A DNA stretch of 64,000 bases, from contig NZ_JAACJE010000001.1 in the NCBI RefSeq assembly GCF_010020825.1, forward strand, positions 3,162,001 to 3,226,000, in the 5' to 3' direction. The DNA comes from Acidovorax sp. 210-6. Its GTDB lineage: Bacteria; Pseudomonadota; Gammaproteobacteria; Burkholderiales; Burkholderiaceae_C. The notes beneath the pieces were generated by a model. The model was not told the origin of the DNA, searched no databases, and worked only from the letters and a program-made list of their open reading frames with translations. Below, in pieces: positions 16,940 through 24,585 of the stretch; the stretch's first letter is position 1; every line of letters begins with the position of its first letter. The translations under genes and the position numbers were made by a program.

Positions 16940-18195
16940 CCCCCGACACCTACGCCCGGCTCGACGCCTGGATAGCCCAGCATTTCGACGAGGAAGTGCG
17001 CTTTCTGCAGGCCCTGGTGCGCGTGCCCACCGACACGCCGCCAGGCAACAACGCCCCGCACGCCGAGCGCACGGCCGAGCTGCTGCAGGGCTTTGGCTAC
17101 ACCGCTGAAAAGCACCCCGTGCCCGCCGCCGAGGTGCAGGCCTGCGGCATGCAGTCCATCACCAACCTCATCGTGCGCAGGCCCTACGGGGATGGCGGCC
17201 GAACCATCGCGCTCAATGCCCACGGCGACGTCGTGCCGCCCGGCGAGGGCTGGACGCATGACCCCTACGGCGCCGAGATCGAGGACGGCAAGCTCTACGG
17301 CCGCGCCGCCGCCGTGAGCAAGAGCGATTTCGCCAGCTTCACCTTCGCCGTGCGTGCGCTGGAGGCCGTGGCCCGGCCCACCCAGGGCGCCATCGAGCTG
17401 CACTTCACCTACGACGAGGAATTTGGTGGCGAGCTGGGGCCGGGCTGGCTGCTCAAGCACGGCCTGACCCAACCCGACCTCTTGATTGCGGCGGGCTTTT
17501 CCTACGAGGTGGTCACCGCGCACAACGGCTGCCTGCAGATGGAGGTGACCGTGCACGGCACCATGGCCCACGCCGCCGTGCCGCACACCGGGGTGGATGC
17601 ACTGCAGGCCGCCGTCGCCATCCTGAACGCGCTGTACGCCGAAAACCAGGCCTACCGGCAGGTGCGCTCGCAGGTGCCGGGCATCACCCACCCGTATCTG
17701 AATGTGGGCCGCATCGAAGGCGGCACCAACACCAACGTCGTCCCCGGCAAGGTGCAGTTCAAGCTGGACCGCCGCATGATCCCCGAGGAGAACCCGGCCG
17801 AGGTGGAAGCACGCATCCGCAGCGTGATTGCGCAGGCCCTGGAGCGCTTCAACGCCGAGCGCGGCCACCACGGCGAGAGTGCGGCGCGGGCCGACATCCA
17901 GCGCCTGCTGCTGGCCCGCGCCATGACACCGCTGCCCGGCAACGCGCCGCTGGTGCAGGCCCTGCAAAGACACGGGCAGGCGGTGTTCGGCCACATGCCG
18001 CCCGCCGTGGGCACGCCGCTGTACACCGACGTGCGGCTGTACGCAGAGCGCGGCATCCCCGGCGTGATCTACGGCGCCGGGCCGCGCACCGTACTCGAAT
18101 CCCATGCCAAGCGCGCCGACGAGCGCCTGGAGCTGGACGACCTGCGCCGCGCCACCCAGGTGATCGCGCGCAGTCTGCTGGATCTGCTGGCCTGA
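16936..18195 (+). CDS. ArgE/DapE-family M20 deacylase
   Basis: This 419-residue M20 peptidase-like hydrolase shares an ATGA overlap with the uraD-allC gene, so the two are co-translated. It has ALNAHGDVVPPGEGWTHDPY with the first metal His, TYDEEFGGELGPGW with the Glu pair, and a lid domain (VTVHGTMAHAAVPHTGVDAL, GRIEGGTNTNVVPGKVQFKL). At the usual bridging-Asp position the sequence is GRAAAVSKSDFAS, as in a subgroup of this family. Its substrate is unknown. The context suggests a ureido or carbamoyl compound from purine breakdown, but an amino-acid deacylase is equally possible. Confidence 0.85.
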   Translation: MTPDTYARLDAWIAQHFDEEVRFLQALVRVPTDTPPGNNAPHAERTAELLQGFGYTAEKHPVPAAEVQACGMQSITNLIVRRPYGDGGRTIALNAHGDVVPPGEGWTHDPYGAEIEDGKLYGRAAAVSKSDFASFTFAVRALEAVARPTQGAIELHFTYDEEFGGELGPGWLLKHGLTQPDLLIAAGFSYEVVTAHNGCLQMEVTVHGTMAHAAVPHTGVDALQAAVAILNALYAENQAYRQVRSQVPGITHPYLNVGRIEGGTNTNVVPGKVQFKLDRRMIPEENPAEVEARIRSVIAQALERFNAERGHHGESAARADIQRLLLARAMTPLPGNAPLVQALQRHGQAVFGHMPPAVGTPLYTDVRLYAERGIPGVIYGAGPRTVLESHAKRADERLELDDLRRATQVIARSLLDLLA

Positions 18196-18254
18196 CTACC
18201 CAAGCGCGCGTGACTGAGGCATACTGAAAACAGCGTTTTCTCGCGAGCACCGCC

Positions 18255-18467
18255 ATGACCAAGTCCACCCCACCCGCCGACGAACGCAAGGCCACCACCG
18301 ACCGCCGCTCGGGCGCTGACCGCAGGCAGCAGGACGTTGGGCCCGCCGCCAGCTATGAGCGGCGCAACACCGTCGAACCGCGCCAGCCCGAGGTGGCGGA
18401 GCTGGAGTTGTCGCCCGAAGAAATGCAGGCCATGGGCTTCAAGCCGCCCCCACCAGCGGCCCGCTGA
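18255..18467 (+). CDS. Small polar protein of unknown function (70 aa)
   Basis: I do not recognise this 70-residue protein. It is highly charged, Arg- and Pro-rich, and has no membrane segment or signal. An N-terminal repeat-like motif DRRSGADRRQQ and a later YERRN resemble RR-rich tails found in several beta-proteobacterial small proteins. The C-terminus is LSPEEMQAMGFKPPPPAAR. The coding frame has strong third-position GC, and the ATG at 18255 lies between purine catabolism and maeB with 59 bp upstream. It is probably disordered, and no function can be assigned. Confidence 0.6.
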   Translation: MTKSTPPADERKATTDRRSGADRRQQDVGPAASYERRNTVEPRQPEVAELELSPEEMQAMGFKPPPPAAR

Positions 18468-18802
18468 ACCCCTGCTGCGGCAGGTGTGCCACGGCACCTT
18501 TGTGAACGCACGTGCTTTAAATCCGTTATCCTGTGCGCCCTGACCACAGCCGTGGTCGTTTTTTCCTGGCGCCCCGCGCGACACCTTCGCGAACCGGGCG
18601 CCCCACGCCAAGCCCGCACCCACCTGTGCCCGGCCCGCGCGCTGCCCGAAAACCCACGGCACGCTGGCGCTGCCCCTTGCAGCCATGGCTCCAGGGGGTA
18701 CATTGGCGTCATGCCCTATCGGCATGGCCAGGCCCTTGTGGCCGCGCCCGCATCAGCTACGCTTGTCCATCGCTCAACCGTCCTGGCTTTCCAGCTCTTT
18801 GT
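18468..18802. other. 335-bp gap upstream of maeB; leader with hairpins, no gene
   Basis: I see no convincing coding sequence here. A promoter-like stretch (TTGTGA at about 18499, then AT-rich TTTAAATCCGTTATCCT) is followed at once by a strong terminator-like hairpin (18542-18563). Further on there is a second hairpin, CATGCC-CTATC-GGCATG, at about 18713-18727. The layout could be the end of the small upstream gene, a small RNA, or a transcription attenuator in the maeB leader. Confidence 0.5.
18542..18564 (+). terminator. Intrinsic terminator-like hairpin
   Basis: GACCAC-AGCC-GTGGTC is a perfect 6-bp stem with a 4-base loop, followed by G and a run of six T. It stands about 75 bp after the small gene at 18255 and about 240 bp before maeB. 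Confidence 0.75.
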
Positions 18803-21115
18803 ATGACCCAGAATCTCTCGGCGGCCGAATCCGCCCTGCGTGACGCAGCACGCGAATACCACCGCAATCCCAGCCGGGGAAAAATCGCCGTCACGCCCAC
18901 CAAGCCCCTGTCGAACCAACGCGACCTGTCCCTGGCCTATTCTCCCGGCGTGGCCTACCCCTGCCTGGACATCCAGGCCGACCCGACCAAAGCCTTCGAC
19001 TACACCTCGCGCGGCAACCTCGTGGGCGTGATCACCAACGGCACCGCCGTGCTGGGCCTGGGCGACATCGGCCCGCTGGCCGGCAAGCCGGTGATGGAGG
19101 GCAAGGGCTGCCTGTTCAAGAAGTTCGCTGGCGTCGATGTGTTCGACATCGAACTGGCCGAGCGTGACCCCGACAAGCTGATCGAGATCATCGCCAGCCT
19201 GGAGCCCACGCTGGGCGGCATCAACCTCGAGGACATCAAGGCGCCCGAGTGTTTTTACATCGAGCAAGAGCTCTCCAAGCGCATGAACATCCCGGTGTTC
19301 CATGACGACCAGCACGGCACGGCCATCATCTCCAGCGCCGCGCTGCTCAACGGCCTGGAGCTGGTGGGCAAAGACATTGGCGCCGTGAAGATCGCCGTCT
19401 CGGGCGCTGGCGCCGCCGCCATTGCCTGCCTGAACGTGATGGTGGGCCTGGGCGTGAAGCGCGAGAACATCTTCGTCTGTGACTCCAAGGGCGTGATCTA
19501 CGAAGGCCGCCCCGGTGGCTACGACGAATCCAAGGCCCAGTACGCGCAAAAGACCGAGGCACGCACCCTGGCCGATGCGGTGAACGGGGCCGACGTGTTC
19601 CTCGGCTGCTCGGCCCCTGGCGTGCTCACGGCCGAAATGGTCAAGACCATGGCGGCCAAACCCATCATCCTGGCGCTGGCCAACCCCGAGCCCGAGATCC
19701 GCCCCGAACTGGCCAAGGCCGTCCGCCCGGACTGCATCATCGCCACGGGCCGCTCGGACTACCCGAACCAGGTCAACAATGTCCTGTGCTTCCCGTACAT
19801 CTTCCGCGGCGCACTCGACTGCGGCGCCACCAAGATCACCGAGGCCATGAAGCTGGCCTGCGTGCGCCAGATCGCCGAGCTGGCCAAAGCCGATATCAGC
19901 GAAGAAGTGGCCACGGCCTATGCGGGCAAGGAGCTGACCTTTGGCCCCGACTATCTGATCCCCACGCCGTTCGACACCCGGCTGATCCTCAAGATTGCCC
20001 CGGCCGTGGCCCAGGCGGCCATGGATTCGGGCGTTGCCACCCGCCCCATCGAAGACATGGAGGTCTACAAGGAGAGCCTCTCGCGCTTTGTGTACCAGAC
20101 CGGCATCCTGATGCGCCCGGTCATCAACGCCGCCAAGGCCCTGCCCGACGCACAAAAGCGCGTGGCCTATGCCGACGGCGAAGACGAGCGCGCGCTGCGC
20201 GCCGCGCAGATCGCGGTGGACGACCACATCGCCCGCCCCATCCTGATTGGCCGTCCCGCCGTGATCGCCGCGCGCATCGCCAAGGCCGGGCTGCGCATCC
20301 AGCCGGGCGTGGACGTGGAGGTCTGCGACCCCTCGGACGACCCGCGTTTCCGCCAGTACTGGGAGACCTACCACCAGATCATGAAGCGCAATGGCGCCAC
20401 GCCCGAGGTGGCCAAGGCCGCCGTGCGCCGCTCCAACACCATCATCGCCTCGCTGATGGTCAAGCTGGGCGACGCCGACGCCATGATCTGCGGCTTGGTG
20501 GGCACCTTCGAGACGCACCTGGAGCGCATCCACAGCATCATCGGCCACGAGGCCGGCGTGGCCGACTACGCCACCCTCAACGCACTGATGACCGACCGCG
20601 GCCCGCTGTTCATCGCCGACACCTATGTGAACGAGAACCCCACGGCAGAGCAGCTGGCCGACATCGCCTGGCATTCGGTCAAGGAAGTGCAGCGCTTCGG
20701 CCTGCCGGCCAAGGTGGCGTTCCTGTCGCACTCCTCCTTCGGCTCGTCCAAGCGCGCCTCGGCGCGCAAGATGCGCGAGGCGCGCGACCTGTTCGTGGCG
20801 CGCCACCCCGAGATCGAGTGCGACGGCGAACTGCACGGCGATGCCGCACTGGAGCCCAACATCCGTGCCACCTACATGGCGGATTCGACGCTCACCGGTT
20901 CGGCCAATCTGTTGATCTGCCCGAACATCGATTCGGCCAATATCCTCTACAACGTGCTGAAGACGACCACCAGCGGCGGCGTGACCGTGGGCCCCATCCT
21001 CATGGGCGCAGCCGCCACAGCCTACATCCTCACACCCGCCGCCACTGTGCGCCGTGTGCTCAACATGACGGCCCTGGCCGTGGCCAGCAGCGCCTCGCGC
21101 ATGGCGGCGCGCTGA
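18803..21115 (+). CDS. maeB: NADP-dependent malic enzyme with phosphotransacetylase-like domain
   Basis: This 770-residue enzyme decarboxylates malate to pyruvate with NADP. The malic domain (about 1-430) has [35 protein letters not shown], and the nucleotide-binding [17 protein letters not shown]. The C-terminal half (about 440-770) is the phosphotransacetylase-like domain typical of MaeB ([24 protein letters not shown]-like [20 protein letters not shown]). In relatives that domain binds acetyl-CoA as an allosteric inhibitor and is not catalytic. The ATG at 18803 agrees with the family start [16 protein letters not shown]. It converges on the PilZ-cyclase gene through a strong hairpin. Confidence 0.96.
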   Translation: MTQNLSAAESALRDAAREYHRNPSRGKIAVTPTKPLSNQRDLSLAYSPGVAYPCLDIQADPTKAFDYTSRGNLVGVITNGTAVLGLGDIGPLAGKPVMEGKGCLFKKFAGVDVFDIELAERDPDKLIEIIASLEPTLGGINLEDIKAPECFYIEQELSKRMNIPVFHDDQHGTAIISSAALLNGLELVGKDIGAVKIAVSGAGAAAIACLNVMVGLGVKRENIFVCDSKGVIYEGRPGGYDESKAQYAQKTEARTLADAVNGADVFLGCSAPGVLTAEMVKTMAAKPIILALANPEPEIRPELAKAVRPDCIIATGRSDYPNQVNNVLCFPYIFRGALDCGATKITEAMKLACVRQIAELAKADISEEVATAYAGKELTFGPDYLIPTPFDTRLILKIAPAVAQAAMDSGVATRPIEDMEVYKESLSRFVYQTGILMRPVINAAKALPDAQKRVAYADGEDERALRAAQIAVDDHIARPILIGRPAVIAARIAKAGLRIQPGVDVEVCDPSDDPRFRQYWETYHQIMKRNGATPEVAKAAVRRSNTIIASLMVKLGDADAMICGLVGTFETHLERIHSIIGHEAGVADYATLNALMTDRGPLFIADTYVNENPTAEQLADIAWHSVKEVQRFGLPAKVAFLSHSSFGSSKRASARKMREARDLFVARHPEIECDGELHGDAALEPNIRATYMADSTLTGSANLLICPNIDSANILYNVLKTTTSGGVTVGPILMGAAATAYILTPAATVRRVLNMTALAVASSASRMAAR

Positions 21116-21122
21116 TCGGGGC

Positions 21123-21150
21123 TGCGCCGTCCGCTGCGGCGGACGGCGCA
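21123..21150. terminator. Bidirectional hairpin between convergent genes
   Basis: TGCGCCGTCCGC and GCGGACGGCGCA form a perfect 12-bp stem with a TGCG loop, filling the gap between the stops of maeB and the cyclase gene. There is no T-run, so it may act as a Rho-assisted or bidirectional terminator. Confidence 0.7.
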
Positions 21151-21151
21151 C

Positions 21152-22231
21152 TCAGCGCGAAGCAACGAGCAACTGCACGAACATCTGCACTTTGGGACGG
21201 CATTCCTCGCTGATGTCGGTGAACTCCATCCCTGCAATCCAGCGGCCGCGCTCCTGCTTGATCTTGATGACCCGCGCATACACACCCACCGCCCGGTAAT
21301 CCACCAGGGCCAGCTCAAACTCCAGTTGCAGCACGCGCTGCACATCGATGTGCTCGGGCAGCTCCAGCATGAGCCCGTGGTAGCTCATGTCCAGAATGGT
21401 GGCGTGGATGATGCGCGGCTGCACGTCATCGCCCTCCACCAACTGGCACAGGCAAGGCACCCGCGTTTGCGCGCGGTGGCTACGGCGGAATTCCTGGCGC
21501 GGCACCTTGAGCCGGCGTGCCGGAATGGCCACCAGTTCGCGCATGTCCACCGGCTCGCTGCGGCCCTTGACCCACACCTGCATGGGCGCGGTGGCCGACA
21601 CAAGGTTCCAGCAGCGCTGGTAGGTGGACTCGCTCATCAGAATCTGCCCGCGCAGGCTGAACGCCTCGATGCGCGAAGCCAGGTTCACCTCTTCACCGAT
21701 CACGGTGTACTGCGAGAACAGGTCCGACCCGAAGCGCCCCGCCATCACCGTGCCCGTGTTGATGCCTATGCCCAGATAGACCTGCGGCAGGTGCTCGCGC
21801 AAATGCTCCAGGTTCAGGTCGCGCATGGCCAGCTGCATTTCCACCGCGCACACCAACGCACGTTCCACATGGTCCTGTTTCTCCGGAGTGTCGGCAAACA
21901 CCACCCGGATCGAATCCCCCAGGAACTGCTCAATGGTGCCCTGGTGCCGGAACACCACCGCGCTGAGCCGCGACAGACATCGGTTGAGCACCGCCACCAC
22001 CTCCTGCGCAAGCCGCGTGGCCGCCAGCACCGCAAAGCCGCGCAGATCGGCAAGCAGCAAGGTCACCTCGTGCGCGCCCGGCTCGGCCACTGGCATCGAA
22101 GACTGCACCTGCCACCCCTGCAACAGTGCCTGCACCTCGGCCAGTCCCTGGGCAGACAGGGTCGCCCCGGTGTCTCTCTGGACCAGCGCCTGCAAGCGAT
22201 CGGCAAAATCATTTACAACGGTGTGCTGCAT
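21152..22231 (-). CDS. Class III nucleotide cyclase with C-terminal PilZ domain
   Basis: This soluble protein of 359 residues starts at ATG 22231, with GGAGG 8 bases upstream; the longer frame to 22267 lacks this. The central cyclase domain keeps metal-binding Asp residues (LLLADLRGFAVL and QFLGDSIRVVF) and the Asn/Arg pair (EEVNLASRIEA). The position that is normally the purine-selecting Lys of adenylate cyclases, four residues before the second Asp, is Gln here. The C-terminus is a PilZ domain with RRSHRAQTR and DMSYHG, the two c-di-GMP-binding motifs. The protein probably links c-di-GMP to cAMP or another cyclic nucleotide. Activity and substrate are uncertain. Confidence 0.88.
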   Translation of the reverse strand: MQHTVVNDFADRLQALVQRDTGATLSAQGLAEVQALLQGWQVQSSMPVAEPGAHEVTLLLADLRGFAVLAATRLAQEVVAVLNRCLSRLSAVVFRHQGTIEQFLGDSIRVVFADTPEKQDHVERALVCAVEMQLAMRDLNLEHLREHLPQVYLGIGINTGTVMAGRFGSDLFSQYTVIGEEVNLASRIEAFSLRGQILMSESTYQRCWNLVSATAPMQVWVKGRSEPVDMRELVAIPARRLKVPRQEFRRSHRAQTRVPCLCQLVEGDDVQPRIIHATILDMSYHGLMLELPEHIDVQRVLQLEFELALVDYRAVGVYARVIKIKQERGRWIAGMEFTDISEECRPKVQMFVQLLVASR

Positions 22232-22437
22232 CAATAAAACCTCCAGATTGCCACCCGATGGACGCAACGGTAACCATGGCTACGAGTCAAAGGCCGCGCG
22301 CAGTGACGGTCAAGCCATTATCAAAGAGAAAGCAAGCGTCCAATCCACCGATAGACACCGTTAAAATAGCGGGCTTATCGCTCGCAGGCCACAGGCGCAA
22401 ATACCGCCGCTGTGACTTGCTGCAGCGTTCATGTTCA

Positions 22438-22525
22438 GGAAGCTTGGCAGAGTGGTCGATTGCACCGGTCTTGAAAACCGGCAACCCGCAAGGGTTCGTG
22501 AGTTCGAATCTCACAGCTTCCGCCA
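22438..22525 (+). tRNA. tRNA-Ser (anticodon UGA)
   Basis: The 88-nt sequence folds as a class II tRNA. The acceptor stem is GGAAGCT/AGCTTCC, the anticodon loop is CTTGAAA (anticodon TGA) on a CCGGT/ACCGG stem, there is a long variable arm (CAACCCGCAAGGGTTCG), and the T arm contains GTTCGAATC. The 3' CCA is encoded. It reads TCA and wobble Ser codons. Confidence 0.97.
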
Positions 22526-22583
22526 AACCAACAACCCTGGATCACCACTGGACACGGTAGCCTCGTCTGCTGATCCGCAAACC

Positions 22584-23567
22584 TCAGGGCAAGAGGATGG
22601 TCGATCCCGTGGTCTTGCGCGCCTCCAGGTCGCGGTGTGCCTGTTGCACCTGGGCCAGCGGGTAGCGTTGGTCGATGCGGATCTGCACCTGCCCGCTGGC
22701 CACCACGTTGAACAGTTCGTCGGCCATGGCCTGGGTGGATTCGCGCGTGGCGATGTGCGTAAACAGCGTCTGGCGCGTGACGTACAGCGAGCCCTTGGCC
22801 CCCAGCGCACCAGGGGCAAAGGGCGGCACCGGGCCCGAGGCATTGCCAAAGCTGGCCATCAGTCCGAAGGGGCGCAGGCAGTCCAGCGACTTGTCCCAGG
22901 TGTCCTTGCCCACAGAGTCGTACACCACCTTCACGCCCCGGCCGGCGGTGATGTCCTTGACCCGCGCGACAAAATCCTCGGTGTGGTAATTGATCGCATG
23001 GGCCGCACCATGGTCCAGCGCGAGGCGGCATTTGGCGTCCGTCCCTGCGGTGGCAATCAGTTGCAGACCCAGGGCCTTGGCCCATTGGCAGGCGATCAGC
23101 CCCACGCCACCTGCGGCGGCATGGAACAGCACGTAATCGCCCGCATGCAGCCCCTCGACGGGCAGGGTTTTCTTGAGCAGGTATTGCGCCGTCAGGCCCT
23201 TGAGCATCATGCCTGCGGCGGTCTCAAAATCGATGGCATCGGGCAGGCGGCAGACGCATTGGGCGGGCATCACGCGCACCTCGCAATAGCTACCGGGCGG
23301 CTGGCTGGCATAGGCAGCGCGGTCACCGGGGCGCAGGTGGGTCACGCCTTCACCCACAGCTTCGATCACCCCCGCGCCCTCCATGCCGATGCCTGCGGGC
23401 ATGGTCAGCGGGTACAGGCCGGTGCGGTGGTACACATCGATGAAATTGAGCCCGATGGCATGGTGGCGGATGCGGATTTGACCGGGGCCGGGCTCGCCCA
23501 CGGGCACGTCAACGAGCTGGAGTTCTTCGGGGCCACCGGGCTGGCGGATCTGGACGGCGAGGCTCAT
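22584..23567 (-). CDS. NADPH:quinone oxidoreductase (zeta-crystallin type)
   Basis: This 327-residue protein is a medium-chain, zinc-free dehydrogenase-fold oxidoreductase of the QorA type. It has the family N-terminus (GGPEELQLVDVPVGEPGPGQ, GLNFIDVYHRTGLYPLTMPA), the nucleotide fold motif (HAAAGGVGLIACQWAKALG), and FGNASGPVPPF. It reduces quinones or enones with NADPH in the cytoplasm. The frame is fused to a longer open stretch upstream, but the ATG at 23567 matches the family start. The gene is divergent from the EamA transporter (102-bp gap) and ends 58 bp from the tRNA. Confidence 0.93.
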   Translation of the reverse strand: MSLAVQIRQPGGPEELQLVDVPVGEPGPGQIRIRHHAIGLNFIDVYHRTGLYPLTMPAGIGMEGAGVIEAVGEGVTHLRPGDRAAYASQPPGSYCEVRVMPAQCVCRLPDAIDFETAAGMMLKGLTAQYLLKKTLPVEGLHAGDYVLFHAAAGGVGLIACQWAKALGLQLIATAGTDAKCRLALDHGAAHAINYHTEDFVARVKDITAGRGVKVVYDSVGKDTWDKSLDCLRPFGLMASFGNASGPVPPFAPGALGAKGSLYVTRQTLFTHIATRESTQAMADELFNVVASGQVQIRIDQRYPLAQVQQAHRDLEARKTTGSTILLP

Positions 23568-23669
23568 GGGGTTCACTCTCCTGCAGTGGTTCGGGATTCT
23601 GGCAATGATGCCTGGCATCGTGCCATGTTTCTGCAAGCCTTGCGCGCCGCAGCCCGCTACAGTGGCGGT

Positions 23670-24569
23670 ATGAGACACACACTGACCCCAGGCACGGCCG
23701 TGCTCCTGGTGATTGCGCCGCTGATGTGGGCGGGCAACGCCGTGGTCGGGCGGCTGGTGCACGAGCTGGTGCCGCCCATCACGCTGAACTTTCTGCGCTG
23801 GCTGCTGGCCTTTGGGCTGCTGCTGCCGCTGGCCCATGGGGTGCTGCGCCCTGACAGCCCGGTGTGGCCGCACTGGCGGCGCTATGCCTTGCTGGGGCTG
23901 CTGGGCATTGGCACCTACAACGCACTGCAGTACCTGGCGCTGCAGACCTCCACACCCATCAACGTCACCCTGGTGGGATCCAGCATGCCGGTCTGGATGT
24001 TGGCCGTGGGCGCCCTGTGCTTTGGCGCCGCTGTCACGCGCCAGCAACTGGTGGGCGCCGCGCTGTCCATGGCCGGGGTGCTGCTGGTGCTGAGCCGTGG
24101 GGAGTGGAGCCAGCTCCTGTCGCTGCGGCTGGTACCGGGCGATGTGTTCATGCTGCTGGCCACGGTGTCCTGGGCCTTTTACAGCTGGCTGCTGGTACGC
24201 ACCAGCGAACCCGCAAGCGTGCGTGGCGACTGGGCGGCCTTTCTGATGGCCCAAATGGTCTTCGGCCTGCTCTGGTCGGGCGGCTTTGCCGGAGCCGAAT
24301 GGGCGCTGGCCCCCAGCCACATCACCTGGGGCTGGCCGCTGGTGGCTGCTCTGGCCTTTATCGCCATCGGGCCGGCCGTGGTGGCCTACCGCTGCTGGGG
24401 TATCGGTGTGCAGCGTGCGGGGCCAGCGATTGCGGGGTTCTTCTCCAACCTCACACCGCTGTTTGCTGCGCTGATGTCGGCAGCCTTCCTGGGCGAGGCA
24501 CCGCGTGCCTACCATGCGCTGGCGTTTGCGCTGATCGTGGGCGGAATCGTCGTCTCCTCGCGACGCTGA
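23670..24569 (+). CDS. EamA/DMT-family transporter
   Basis: The 299-residue membrane protein has ten predicted helices in two EamA repeats. The first starts with LLVIAPLMWAGNAVVGRLVH, PPITLNFLRWLLAFGLLLPL and LQYLALQTSTPINVTLVGSS. The second has MLLATVSWAFYSWLLVRT and AGPAIAGFFSNLTPLFAALM. Such proteins export or import small metabolites, and the substrate is unknown. The ATG at 23670 is the family-like start. It is convergent with the GGDEF-EAL gene, with a 16-bp gap. Confidence 0.92.
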   Translation: MRHTLTPGTAVLLVIAPLMWAGNAVVGRLVHELVPPITLNFLRWLLAFGLLLPLAHGVLRPDSPVWPHWRRYALLGLLGIGTYNALQYLALQTSTPINVTLVGSSMPVWMLAVGALCFGAAVTRQQLVGAALSMAGVLLVLSRGEWSQLLSLRLVPGDVFMLLATVSWAFYSWLLVRTSEPASVRGDWAAFLMAQMVFGLLWSGGFAGAEWALAPSHITWGWPLVAALAFIAIGPAVVAYRCWGIGVQRAGPAIAGFFSNLTPLFAALMSAAFLGEAPRAYHALAFALIVGGIVVSSRR

Positions 24570-24585
24570 CGCCCGAAGTCGGCGC

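Noticed and set aside
22362-22367. TAAAAT as -10 of a tRNA promoter
   Set aside because: No matching -35 at 16-18 bp could be found, so the call is not supported.
22438-22525. Possible integration site at tRNA-Ser
   Set aside because: No integrase, no partial tRNA copy and no phage genes lie near it.
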